DNA of 64,000 nt, from the NCBI GenBank assembly GCA_963700865.1, contig CAVOZC010000018.1, positions 372,001 through 436,000 on the forward strand, given 5' to 3'. Within the stretch, counting starts at the first letter, position 1; each line of letters begins with the position of its first letter. Shown here piece by piece: positions 28,205 through 37,700 of this stretch. The DNA is from CAVOGJ01 sp963700865. GTDB taxonomy: Bacteria; Planctomycetota; Planctomycetia; Pirellulales; Pirellulaceae. A program made the translations under genes and the position numbers. The notes under the pieces were generated by a model. The model was not told the origin of the DNA. It made no database searches and worked only from the letters and a program-made list of their open reading frames with translations.

Positions 28205-29572
28205 CTAACCTCGGCGGCGAAGGTACAGACAACTCAGATGCAGCAGGAACCATCCGACCAGCCCGCTCGACGGCTCCGGAACCACGCCGAGGGACGACTG
28301 GAACTTGTTCGCATTCCAACTGTTGAAGTCGGACACGTCCGAGGTGCCATCCGCGTTAAAGTCCGCGAGCGACCAAGCCCCGGTGGCTTGGAATTTCGCG
28401 GCATTCCAGAGATTGAAATCGGTCACGTCCACGAAGCCGTCGAGGTTGGCGTCCCCCACCAGATACGCCGAGCCACCCGGCAGGTTTTCAGCACCGGCAG
28501 CCGCCAGCCACGCATCCCGGTCCGCGAGATCGACCTGTCCGTCTCCGGTGAGATCAAAGGCCGAATCGTTATCGCCACCGGCAATCGCGGCCACGAGCGC
28601 ATCGATGTCGGTCAGCCCGCAGACGCCATCCCGGTCAAAATCGCAACTCGCGAATATCCGCAACACGTCCCCGATCGCCACGCCGTTCAACAAATCGGCC
28701 GGGCCGAGTCCAAAGTCCTCGAATCCCACAAAGGGCGTGGGGATGGGGTCGCCCACCGTGTATTTGAGAATCGAGCCGACCGCCGAACTGGTAACCAGGA
28801 ACGTTTGATCATCCGTGAAGTAGACGCCTGACGGAAAGAATTGGCTGGGAGTCGACAAATAACTGGAAACGCTCGATCCATCGTACTGCACGATCATGTC
28901 ACCGTTCACGCTGGCAATCAGCAGATTCCCCGTGTTGGGATCAATCGCCAGCCCGGTCGGGCCCGCGATCAGGGCATCCGAAATCGTTTCCTGCAGGATT
29001 CCCGCCAGGTCGAACCGCAAGACTTGATTGGACGTGATTTGACTGACGTACACGTCTTCGCCCGCGATCAATATTCCGGTCGCTCCCAGGTGGCCGCTAC
29101 CAAAATTCCCCGTCGCGTCGCCGTTGGCGGGATCAATGATCGTGACGCTTTCGCCCAGGAATCCGGTGAGCGCCGCCCCCAGGTTGGCCACCAACAATTG
29201 CCCGTTCGGCATCTGCCGCAAGGCCGTGGGTCCATCCAGGGGAGGAGAGGGAGGATTCGTCGCATTGGGAGCCAAGGTCCCCAGGAAGGCACCCGTCTGC
29301 GCGTCGTATTCGAGGAGTTCGTTGCCAAAGGTGCTCGTCACCAGCAGGCTGCCCGAATCGGCGAAATGCAGTCCCGTAGGGCCACTGAGACCACCGACAG
29401 ACACCTCCGTCGGGGGGATGAAATCACCGAGCACGTCGCCCGTCTCGGATAGGCGGACAATGCGGTTGACGCCGCCGTCGAAGTAAGCGTTCCGCAAGCT
29501 CACCAGAAAGTCGGCAGAAGCGAAATTACAGATAGTGAACACGACAAGACAAAACGCCGCTGGCTTGGTCAT
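28205..29572 (-). CDS. secreted NHL/six-bladed propeller-like protein with dockerin-type cassette and PEP-CTERM tail
   Basis: The start is taken as the ATG at 29572 (MTKPAAFCLVVFTICNFASADF), which gives a signal peptide. Residues up to about 300 have repeat units with beta-propeller character (GLSGPTGLHFADSGSLLVTS, LIAGPTGLAIDPNTGNLLIA). EF-hand/dockerin repeats follow: DFDRDGVCGLTDID, DLTGDGQVDLADRDAWL, GDANLDGFVDVTDFNLWN and DFNADGTSDVSDFNSWN. The C-terminus is VPEPSS, a hydrophobic stretch, and RRRG, the PEP-CTERM sorting signal recognised by exosortase-type systems. The calcium cassette and tail are shared with two other proteins of this window. Confidence 0.88.
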   Translation of the reverse strand: MTKPAAFCLVVFTICNFASADFLVSLRNAYFDGGVNRIVRLSETGDVLGDFIPPTEVSVGGLSGPTGLHFADSGSLLVTSTFGNELLEYDAQTGAFLGTLAPNATNPPSPPLDGPTALRQMPNGQLLVANLGAALTGFLGESVTIIDPANGDATGNFGSGHLGATGILIAGEDVYVSQITSNQVLRFDLAGILQETISDALIAGPTGLAIDPNTGNLLIASVNGDMIVQYDGSSVSSYLSTPSQFFPSGVYFTDDQTFLVTSSAVGSILKYTVGDPIPTPFVGFEDFGLGPADLLNGVAIGDVLRIFASCDFDRDGVCGLTDIDALVAAIAGGDNDSAFDLTGDGQVDLADRDAWLAAAGAENLPGGSAYLVGDANLDGFVDVTDFNLWNAAKFQATGAWSLADFNADGTSDVSDFNSWNANKFQSSLGVVPEPSSGLVGWFLLHLSCLYLRRRG

Positions 29573-29840
29573 TGAGATCATGGCACCTGGAGAAACGAGA
29601 AAGGTTGCAAGGGGAGAAACAGGGAGGACAATCGAGCCGCGCTGTGGGTCCCCGGCGACGGCCGGCCTCGGCACGCGCTACGTAGTAGAGGACAGTCCCG
29701 GCACAAATGTGCGAAAGCAAAGTCACCATAGCACAATGGTTGCTTGCGACAAGTCAAAATGGGGGTGCGGGTTGACCCTCAGCGTCCCATTCGCGGGCGA
29801 ACCGGTCCCCGAGAGGGGCCGATTGTTGCCGCATCCCGTA
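29573..29840. other. intergenic stretch, no gene seen
   Basis: This gap holds the upstream region of the PEP-CTERM protein gene and no convincing coding frame. It leads into the inverted-repeat element starting at 29841, which is followed by the short gap before the secreted protein gene ending at 29962. Confidence 0.4.
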
Positions 29841-29933
29841 CGTGGGACAGGCTTCCAGCCTGTCGACGTTGCCTCGTCTCAATTCCCAGGCTTTTTGATG
29901 TTATCCAAAAGGCAGATTGCAAACGGCCCTACG
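29841..29933 (-). repeat. dispersed inverted-repeat element, degenerate copy
   Basis: This 93-bp tract aligns along its full length with the reverse complement of 38633-38726. It opens with CGTGGGACAGGCTTCCAGCC and shares the internal CTCAATT and TTATCCAAAA-like segments. Its right arm has decayed (ends GGCCCTACG), so the perfect inverted repeat seen at the other site is lost here. Confidence 0.8.
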
Positions 29934-29961
29934 AACAAGGCAAGTTCCCCGTCCGGCTTCC

Positions 29962-30618
29962 CTAGAAGCGGCGGGCACGGATGGCGTTACGAATCGGCTG
30001 TCCGGGGACGTAGGCGGGACCTGGAACGGCCAGCACGGTGGCTGTGCCGGGCAGTTGCACGGTCGCCGGGATCGCTCGGACCGGAGTCCGGCGATAGGCC
30101 ACGATCGGCTCGGTCGCCAGAACCCGGGCCGCGGACGGGCTGCGGTGCCGCGGTTCGTCAAAGCCTGCCACCGCCACCGCCGATGGGGCCTGTTCGACGA
30201 GCACTAATTGCCGCCGCCCCCATCGATCCCTGCGTTCGTACACGCGATAACGGATCGGCGGCGAGGGCCCCGAATTTTGCAGGACGGCACGGCGACTGCT
30301 TCGCCCCGGCACCCAGCGATAGGCGTTGGCACTCGATGGCGATGGTGTCGTTACCGCTTGCGGCGGAGCCACCGTGGGCCGTGGTGGGTAGTTGAGGTCC
30401 GCCGCCGCGGAGGACTCCTGCTGACGCAGGTCATTGCTCTCTTGCCCTCGAGGGTCGGCAGGCGTCGGCTGGGGGTCTGTATTGAAGCGGGGATCGGCGA
30501 GGGTTGGCGTCGCGGGCGCCGCCTGGGGCAGTGGAGCTGGAATGGGCTCCAATTCCTGTGTTGACGCGTAACTTGCGACAAGCGCGACGCTCACGAGGCA
30601 GATGGCTGAGGGTTTCAC
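29962..30618 (-). CDS. secreted proline-rich protein of unknown function
   Basis: The 218-residue product starts with a signal peptide (MKPSAICLVSVALVASYAST, cut near residue 20). The first 100 residues are Pro/Gln/Ala-rich (PIPAPLPQAAPATPTLADPR) and disordered. A compact segment then includes RYRVYERRDRWGRRQLVLVE and a basic C-terminus (IRNAIRARRF). I do not recognise the family. The gene stands alone on the minus strand, with the next minus-strand gene, the sulfatase, ending 107 bp upstream of it. Confidence in coding is moderate because the composition is biased. Confidence 0.55.
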   Translation of the reverse strand: MKPSAICLVSVALVASYASTQELEPIPAPLPQAAPATPTLADPRFNTDPQPTPADPRGQESNDLRQQESSAAADLNYPPRPTVAPPQAVTTPSPSSANAYRWVPGRSSRRAVLQNSGPSPPIRYRVYERRDRWGRRQLVLVEQAPSAVAVAGFDEPRHRSPSAARVLATEPIVAYRRTPVRAIPATVQLPGTATVLAVPGPAYVPGQPIRNAIRARRF

Positions 30619-30724
30619 AATTCGCTTACCTCCGTTCGATGGCAGTGGTGATCGCGAATTATACGCCCTGGGCCAAATTTCAGGAACATCGTCCTGGACC
30701 CCACCCAGACGACGCCCCAGACAC

Positions 30725-32952
30725 CTACAGTCCGAGCTCCCGCAAGACCGGTTCCAAGGCCTGCGCCCATCGCTCGTAGCCCGCGGGACTCAAATGCAAA
30801 TAATCCGGCATGATCTCTTTGGAAATCGTCCCATCGTCCTCGAGAAATGCCGGACTGAAATCGACGTAGAGAACCGATTTTTGATCGGCCAGTCGTTGAA
30901 TCATCTGGTTGATCGCAATGTTATTGAGCCGCTCTTTTTCGAGAGGCGTGCGGCCGCGGGGAAAAACAGCATGCAACAGGATTTTTGATTCGGGACTCTG
31001 CTGCCGCATGGTATCCACGATCTGCTGGACACCATCGGCAACCTCGGCCGGATCCTGCAAGAGATGCCCGGTGTTGTTGGTACCGATCATCAGGAGCACG
31101 AGCTGGGGGCTTACAGTTGCCAGAGGATGGTGCTGCAAACGCCACAACACGTGTTCGGTGCGATCACCACTAAATCCCCAATTCAATGCGTGACGTTTTT
31201 CGTAGTATTGTTGCCAGACGTCCTTGCCGACCCCCTCCCAGGCCTGCGTGATCGAGTCGCCCAGGAACACCAGATTGGCGGACTGCGCGGGGTGTTGCTG
31301 AATGGCCTTGAATCGATCCCGCCACCATGCTTCCTCACCACGTGATGTGGGAATCACGGCCGTGTTCACCGTGTAGAACTCGTGCAGATCTCGATAGCGT
31401 TTTTGCATACCGGTCAAGATAGCGGCATAGGCCGGATCGTCGTGAACGCTTGCCATTTCTTGCGGGTCGTTCGCCAAGTCGAACAACTGCCACTCGCGTG
31501 TCCTGGGAAAATAGATCAACTTGTACTTTTCGGTTCGCACGCCATCATGCACGGGCACATTGTGCACGGCATCATTTTCGTAGTAGGCATAATACACCGC
31601 GTCGCGCCAGCCGCACAGCTTGGACTTTTCCGGGTCGAATAGCTCGGTGAGGCTGCGTCCTTGCATTTCCGTCGGCACATCCAGTCCCGCCATCTGGAGA
31701 AACGTCGGCGCGTAGTCGATGTTCTGAACCAGTTCCTGATAACGGTGGCCATTGGGCACGATTCCGGGCCACCGCATCAGCAGCGGCATCCGCAGCGATT
31801 CCTCGAACATCCAGCGCTTGTCGTACCAGCCGTGCTCGCCCAAATAGAATCCTTGATCCGAGGCGTAAATGAAGACCGTGTTGTCGGTCAAGCCGGCTTG
31901 CATCCAGGTAATCGAGCAGCCGTCCCACGCTCTCATCCACCGCCGCGATGCAACGGAGATAGTCCTTGATGTAGCGCTGATACTTCCAGCTGAGGATCTG
32001 GTCGTCGCTCAGTTCGCCCGCTTGCATCCGCGCGATGAAGGCCTGATTTTCCGGCTCGTAGTGAGCATCCCAGGCTGCTCGTTGTGCGGCCGTCATCCGA
32101 TCGTATTCGCCATTGGGATAAATCTGGCGAAAATGGGCGGGAAACGGGCAATCTCCATGAAACTTCATGTCGTGTCCCCAGTCCAGATGACCGCGGATCG
32201 ACATTTCGTTTTCTTTCAACAGGGCGGACCGTTCGGAGTAGTCGTCGCGGAGCGTCGCGGGCTCGGGAATCGTTTCGTCGGCGAATAGAGACAAGTGCCG
32301 AAGGGCGGGTGCCCAATTTCGGTGCGGCGCCTTGTGCTGACACATCAGCAAGAAAGGTCGCTGCGGATCACGTTGCTTCCTTAAGCCACTCGATCGACCG
32401 GTCGGTGACAATATCCGTGCAATAGCCTTCTCGTCGGACGCGAGTGCCATCCATCTGCACAAAATCCGGATTGTAGTAACTCCCCTGCCCCGGCAGGATT
32501 TCCCAATAGTCAAACCCCACCGGGTCCGTGCCGAGATGCCATTTGCCCACGAGGGCGGTCTGGTACCCGGCTCGTTGCAGCAGAGGCGGAAAGGTGGTTT
32601 GGGATGCATTGAACCGGTTGCCATTCCGGAAGAATCCGTTCCGATGACTGTGTTTTCCCGTGAGGATGCAGGCGCGGGAAGGTCCACACAGTGAATTCGC
32701 ACAAAACGAATTCGTGAACACGGCACCTTCCGCCGCCAGTCGATCGATGTTCGGAGTCTGGTTGATTTTCGAGCCATAGGCGCCAATCGCCTGCACGGCA
32801 TGATCATCGCTGAAGACGAACACGATGTTCGGCGGCGGTTCGGCGGCGAACGTTAGTTGGCACGGCAACAGCAGGCAGACCAGACTTGCCAGCCAGCGGT
32901 GCTGGTCTTTGGGGCGCACGCCCGGCGAGTACGAGTAACAAGGAAACTTCAT
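30725..32952 (-). CDS. sulfatase fused to an SGNH hydrolase domain (two frameshifts)
   Basis: The N-terminal frame from 32952 (MKFPCYSYSP) holds a signal peptide, then NIVFVFSDDHAVQAIG and the sulfatase active-site motif LCGPSRACILTG, where the Cys would be oxidised to formylglycine. Two further frames continue the sulfatase fold (KAPHRNWAPAL, then DQGFYLGEHGWYDKRWMFEE). The C-terminal 230 residues form an SGNH/GDSL hydrolase: VFLGDSITQAWEG supplies the serine block, IGTNNTG block III, and DYLHLSPAGY the Asp/His block. The frame changes near 32380 and 31905, each fitting one extra base. The fusion would pair desulfation with deacylation of the same polysaccharide, an inference. No transporter is adjacent. 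Confidence 0.85.
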
Positions 32953-33037
32953 CCGCGATCGAACCTCGTTAACATGGCGAACCGGGCGGGCCAAACATAC
33001 CCCGCAGGCTTAAGCATTGCCTCATCGTAACTAATTT

Positions 33038-34301
33038 TCAGGGGGCCACAAAGCGCATGGCCCAAGCACAAAGCATCGCACCATAAGTGCCCAGCGCGTA
33101 ACCCAGGACGGCCAGCAAGACACCGACTGGGGCGAGTGACGGATGAAACGCCGCCGCGATGACCGGCGCACTGGCGGCTCCTCCAATGTTGGCCTTGCTC
33201 CCCACGGCGAGAAAAAAGAACGGCGCCTTGATGAGATAAGCCACGAGGATCATCAAGCTCACGTGAAACAGCATCCAGATGCCGCCCACGAGAAACAGGC
33301 CGGGGTGCCTAAATACCGCATGGACGTCCATTTTCAGTCCAATCGTGGCAACCAGAAAGAAGATGAACAGGGTGCCCACTTTGGATGCCCCGACGCCTTC
33401 GAGCTTACGAAAACCGGTGAACGACAAGCCGACCCCGATGGTTGTCGCGACGACGATCAACCAGAAAAAACCGCCACCCAGGCCAAAGTCGTTCAGCTGC
33501 GAATAGTGTTCAGCGATCCAAGGCGCCAAACGGTCGGCAACCGCATGGCTGGCACCTGTGGCTCCAAAAGCGACGGCCAGGAGAACCATCAGATCGGCCG
33601 TGCTGGGAATCTTGGCCGTGCGGAGGCTGAAGGCTTCCATTTTCTCCTGGAGTCTCTGAATGCTCGACGCGTCGGCGCGAAAGAATCGATCCATACGTGC
33701 CGCGCTACCAACGCCGAGCAACAGCAGGCCCATCCAGATTTCGGCGATAATCACGTCAACGGCGATCATCACGCTGTAGAGCTGATCCGAGGGTCCAAAG
33801 ACTTCTTTCATGGCGGCTTGATTCGCCTCCCCCAATCCAGCTGCCGGCAATCGTCGAGAGGCCCCGCCAGACGGCATTCTCACCTGTGCCTCCCACCAGA
33901 TCCGGGTTGAAAAGGGAGACCACGAAGATGGCAAACGGCCCGCCCAGAATGACACCGAACGACCCCGCCAGAAACATGAGCAACGCCTTGGGTCCGAGCT
34001 TCAAAACTTCTTTCAGGTCAATACTGATGGTCAATAGTACGAGACTTGCTGGCAAAAAATAACGGCTCGCGACGTGATACAGCTGCGACTGCTCGGGATC
34101 GACAATCCCAAAAAGAGTAAGAAGGGATGGCAGGAAATAGCACAGCAACAGCATCGGCACAAAGCGGTAGAAACGCTGCCAGGCCGGACCTCCATGACTG
34201 GCCGTCCAGAAAATGGCTCCCAACATGACCATCAACACGCCCGTCAACACGGCGTCGTTCGTGATCAGGGGCTGTGAAAGCATATCGATACCCATGTGCA
34301 T
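33038..34301 (-). CDS. DUF819-family multi-pass membrane protein (frameshifted)
   Basis: The N-terminal frame from about 34301 (MHMGIDMLSQPLITNDAV) holds several membrane segments, including LLTISIDLKEVLKLGPKALL and FLAGSFGVILGGPFAIFVV. The second frame (stop at 33038) continues after AGSWIGGG with QAAMKEVFGPSDQL, VIIAEIWMGLLLLGVG, FGLGGGFFWLIVVATTIG and a closing helix VGVLLAVLGYALGTYGAML. This order of helices fits the DUF819 membrane family, whose substrate is not known. The shift lies around 33830 and fits a single extra base. It is isolated on the minus strand and divergent from the S9 peptidase gene. Confidence 0.82.
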
Positions 34302-34544
34302 CTCCGGCGTCGACGAAATTCCAGTTGCGGCTACCCTATTCCATCCACCGGAACGGCGAAAGTCGGCGGTCGTTGAAATCGTGCCCCGCACTGGACGGGA
34401 ACAACTGCCGGATTGGCCGACAAACTCGCGGATTCGTGGCGATCCGCGTCAGGCGGGAAGTTTCCCTTTTTGCGTTTGAGCCGACTATACTTGAAAAAAG
34501 TACGGCCGTTCTGATCGTCCCTCCTTTTGAGAGAAGCGAACTCC

Positions 34545-36605
34545 ATGTCCTGCAACTCAGTGTCCTGCAACTCACGCTACCTCCCCGCAAGTCTTGTCCT
34601 CATCGCCTGGTGGACCGTCCTGTGCGGCGCCACTCGCTGCCAGGCCGAATCCCGCCGCATGCAGCCCATCGATGTGGCCAACTTGCAATTCGTGACCAGC
34701 GCAACCATCTCCCCGGACGGCAAGTGGGTCGCTTACACCAAGGCGGTCCCACGCAACCCCCTCGACCAGAAGGATGGGCCTGCTTATACGGAATTGCACG
34801 TCGTTGATCGGGAAGGTCACTCTCGACCGTTCGTCACGGGCGACGTCAATATCAGCTCGGTGTCATGGATCGATGACGGGCAGAGGATCGCTTACGTTGC
34901 GAAGCGTTCGGATGCAGATCATGCCGCGCTGTATGCCATCCCCATCGATGGAGGCGAATCGCGGAAGCTGTTCGAGCATGCCACGTCGATCTCCAACCCC
35001 GATTTCCATCCCGATGGCCATCGCGTGGCGTTCGTGGCGACGCCGGAGCGATCACCCGACGCCAAGTTGCTCGCCGAAAAAGGCTTCGACCAAGAAATCT
35101 ATGAGGAGGACTGGCGACCGTCCGAAGTCTGGATCGCCGATCTCACGACCGGCCAGGCGCGAAGACTCGAGCACCCGGGGTCGGTTTCCCTCGTCAAGTG
35201 GCATCCGATCCGCGAGGAACTCGCCATCGTCGCGGCTCCTACTTCCCTTGTCGACGACAGTTACATGTTCAAGCGTGTCCGCATCATCGACGCCCTCGAC
35301 GGTCATCTGATCGAAACGATCGACAATCCCGGAAAGCTGGGAACCGTGGCTTACAGTCCCGCCGGCACGCAACTGGCCATGATCTCCGCGGCAGACATCC
35401 ATGACCCCAGTGAAGGCAGGCTGATGGTGGCCGCCGTCCCCGGTGACGGCACCCTGCGCGATCTCCTGCCCGAACTGGAGGCGCATGTCACTTCATTTCG
35501 CTGGATCGATGAGCAAACGCTGGCGTGGATCGCCGCCGAGGGTACGCATACGCTGGCCGGCACGGTAACGCTCGCTGGCGAGCGGCAGAACTGGCTCGGC
35601 GAAGAGGGCCCGCTTTTGCACGATCTTACCCTGGCCAGCGACGGGACCGCTGGCATGATGGGCGATGCGCCGAATCACCCGACCGAGGTCTTCGTGTTCG
35701 CTCAGGGCCAGCTGCAACGCTTGACCACCACCAATCCGTGGCTGGATGAAATCGCGGTTGCGGAGCAACAGCCGGTGAACTGGACCGCGCGAGACGGATT
35801 GTCCCTGGAAGGAGTCTTGATCAAGCCGCTCGACTGGCAGGAAGGCCGTCGTTACCCGCTGATCATGCTGGTACACGGCGGACCCGAGTCGCATGTCTCG
35901 AACGGCTGGGTCACGTCCTACTCCCAGCCCGGCCAGTTGGCGGCGGCCCGTGGCTTTGCCGTCTTTTATCCCAATTACCGAGGCAGCACCGGTCGCGGGG
36001 TGGCGTTTTCCAAACTGGGCCAGGCGGATGCGGCGGGCAAGGAGTTTGATGACCTGATCGACGGCATCGACCATTTGGTCGAGTCGGGACTGGTGGACCA
36101 AGCCAAAGTGGGCATCACCGGTGGTTCGTACGGCGGTTATGCCTCGGCCTGGGGCGCGACCTATTATTCCGATCGGTTTGCGGCCAGCGTGATGTTCGTG
36201 GGGATCAGTGACAATATTTCCAAGGTGGGGACGACCGACATCCCGGAAGAAATGTATCTGGTCCATCATCGCAAGCGCCTGTGGGACGACTGGGACTATT
36301 TCGCCCAGGCCAGCCCGATTCGGCATGTCGAAAAGAATCGCACGCCCACGCTCATTCTGCACGGGAAGCAAGACCCACGCGTCCATCCGTCGCAATCGCT
36401 CGAATTGTATCGGCACCTGAAGACATTGAAGCAGGCGCCGGTACGACTGGTGCTGTACGAGGGCGAGGGCCATGGAAATCGCAAGGCGGCCGCTCGTTTC
36501 GATTACAATCTGCGGCTGCTCCGCTGGATGGAGCACTTTCTGATAGGGCCCGGAGGCGAGGCGCCGCCGCGCGAAATTGACTACGAACAGGCAATGGCAC
36601 CGTAA
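34545..36605 (+). CDS. S9 family serine peptidase (prolyl oligopeptidase type)
   Basis: The start at 34545 (MSCNSVSCNSRYLPAS) begins with a duplicated 6-bp-plus block (CCTGCAACTCA occurs twice), followed by a hydrophobic export segment (LVLIAWWTVLC). An N-terminal beta-propeller domain (ATISPDGKWVAYTKA, WIDDGQRIAYVAKR) is followed by the catalytic alpha/beta hydrolase domain. The nucleophile motif is GGSYGGYAS near residue 525, the acidic residue lies in HGKQDPRVHP near 606, and the histidine in GEGHGNRK near 641, so the triad is complete. Such enzymes cut short peptides after proline or release acylated N-termini, usually in the periplasm. It stands alone and its substrate is not known. Confidence 0.93.
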   Translation: MSCNSVSCNSRYLPASLVLIAWWTVLCGATRCQAESRRMQPIDVANLQFVTSATISPDGKWVAYTKAVPRNPLDQKDGPAYTELHVVDREGHSRPFVTGDVNISSVSWIDDGQRIAYVAKRSDADHAALYAIPIDGGESRKLFEHATSISNPDFHPDGHRVAFVATPERSPDAKLLAEKGFDQEIYEEDWRPSEVWIADLTTGQARRLEHPGSVSLVKWHPIREELAIVAAPTSLVDDSYMFKRVRIIDALDGHLIETIDNPGKLGTVAYSPAGTQLAMISAADIHDPSEGRLMVAAVPGDGTLRDLLPELEAHVTSFRWIDEQTLAWIAAEGTHTLAGTVTLAGERQNWLGEEGPLLHDLTLASDGTAGMMGDAPNHPTEVFVFAQGQLQRLTTTNPWLDEIAVAEQQPVNWTARDGLSLEGVLIKPLDWQEGRRYPLIMLVHGGPESHVSNGWVTSYSQPGQLAAARGFAVFYPNYRGSTGRGVAFSKLGQADAAGKEFDDLIDGIDHLVESGLVDQAKVGITGGSYGGYASAWGATYYSDRFAASVMFVGISDNISKVGTTDIPEEMYLVHHRKRLWDDWDYFAQASPIRHVEKNRTPTLILHGKQDPRVHPSQSLELYRHLKTLKQAPVRLVLYEGEGHGNRKAAARFDYNLRLLRWMEHFLIGPGGEAPPREIDYEQAMAP

Positions 36606-36620
36606 CCGCCGAATGCCCGC

Positions 36621-36648
36621 CGTGGGACGGGCCTCCTGCCTGTCAAAA
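36621..36648 (+). repeat. partial copy of the dispersed inverted-repeat element
   Basis: The stretch opens with CGTGGGACGGGCCTCC and ends in CCTGTCAAAAC, matching the outer arm of the elements at 29841 and 38633. The rest of the element is missing. It lies between the S9 peptidase stop and the thioredoxin-like remnant. Confidence 0.6.
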
Positions 36649-36707
36649 CAAGCAACGATCGCTCTCACATTCGACGGCGTGTAGCCATTTACCCCAAACG
36701 GAGGACG

Positions 36708-37106
36708 AACGATGGCAGGCAACCATTCCCGCTGGAGTTCGAGCGGGCTAATTTCGTGGCTTGGCGGGACCACATCCTCCCGGCGGCTGGCGAACTGGCC
36801 TACGGAACGCTTCCTTGGCTTACTTCCTTCCAGGACGGCATCCTGGCGGCGGACGACCAGCAGCGGCCACTGCTGCTGTGGACCATGAACGGGCACCCGC
36901 TCGGATGTACGTGAAACAATGGTGTGACGGGCCGGCGGTCCGTCTGGTCCGATACGAACGTCCGCAAATTCGCCGAGCGATTTGTGTTGGCCACCGACGA
37001 GGTGTGGCGGCTGCAATCGCAAGACGATCCGGAATGCCTTTTCTTTCAACGGATGGCCGACGCGGGTCACTATGGAGGCCGACCTGGCAATCTCGCGTCT
37101 ACTTGA
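36708..37106 (+). pseudogene. remnant of a planctomycete thioredoxin-like protein
   Basis: One frame reads DGRQPFPLEFERANFVAW, then GELAYGTLPWLTSFQDGI, PLLLWTMNGHPLGCT and, after a stop codon, NNGVTGRRSVWSDTN, KFAERFVLATDEVWRLQ and MADAGHYGG. The segments resemble planctomycete thioredoxin-like proteins as I recall them, a family usually much longer at the C-terminus. The in-frame TGA is at 36912-36914. The frame ends at 37106 with no typical start, and the 3' part is missing where the convergent DUF1579 gene ends at 37099. The gene therefore looks truncated and interrupted. A partial repeat element lies just upstream. Confidence 0.7.
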
Positions 37107-37656
37107 CCCGTTTGTAGCTGATTTCGAATGATTTGACCCAGTCGCCCGCTTTGGCATCCTGGCGATACATCGTGAAGTGTTTGGCATCGTCGCCGTCGTA
37201 CTTCGTCACCGATTTGGTTTTTTCGTTCGCTTGCGTCTGGGGATTGTACATCGTCGAGTACATGACCAGCTCATCTGTCGCTTCGTTGTAATCTCCCTCC
37301 ATCACACCCATTTCCGCATTCATGTTATCAATCCAGGTGCCCACGAATTTCTTCTTGTTCGGATCGTAACCAAACTGGCCCCGTCCCTTGAAGGGTCCTG
37401 ATTCAAATTCACTCAGCAACCACAGATCGTTCTCCAGCATGGCATTGACTTCGGTGCAAGGCATGACCATCGGCGGAGCATCGGCCGCCATATACATTTT
37501 CATTTCGGCAGTCCACTTGCCCACATCTTTCTTCAACATTTCATGTTGCTTGGTGGGTTTCGGCACAGGTGGGGCAAATTCGCCACCTTCCTGAGCAAAG
37601 GCTAGCGAAACGGACATCGTCAACATCAGTCCCCAAGCAAGTGGTTGGCGCATCAT
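37099..37656 (-). CDS. secreted DUF1579 protein
   Basis: The start at 37656 (MMRQPLAWGLMLTMSVSLAFAQ) gives a signal peptide. The mature part contains the DUF1579 order of motifs: HEMLKKDVGKWTAEMKMYM, then GRGQFGYDPNKKKFVGTWID, MGVMEGDYNEATDELVMY and a closing SVTKYDGDDAKHFTMYRQD. The family is known from many soil and marine bacteria but its biochemical role is not defined; the fold is beta-rich and lipocalin-like. Its 3' end is within the remnant of the thioredoxin-like gene, which is convergent. The AlkD-like gene starts upstream on the same strand. Confidence 0.88.
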   Translation of the reverse strand: MMRQPLAWGLMLTMSVSLAFAQEGGEFAPPVPKPTKQHEMLKKDVGKWTAEMKMYMAADAPPMVMPCTEVNAMLENDLWLLSEFESGPFKGRGQFGYDPNKKKFVGTWIDNMNAEMGVMEGDYNEATDELVMYSTMYNPQTQANEKTKSVTKYDGDDAKHFTMYRQDAKAGDWVKSFEISYKRVK

Positions 37657-37700
37657 GGGTCTCCCTGTGAAGTTATATGGGTCTCGAATCACTTTCCCGC

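Noticed and set aside
36912..36914. In-frame TGA as a possible selenocysteine codon
   Set aside because: The gene is truncated at its 3' end, no SECIS-like stem-loop was seen after the codon and the family residue there is not a known Cys. A nonsense codon in a remnant is simpler.
35493..37187. Long minus-strand open frame of 564 residues across the S9 peptidase
   Set aside because: It is antisense to an intact S9 peptidase with a full catalytic triad and shows no recognisable fold.
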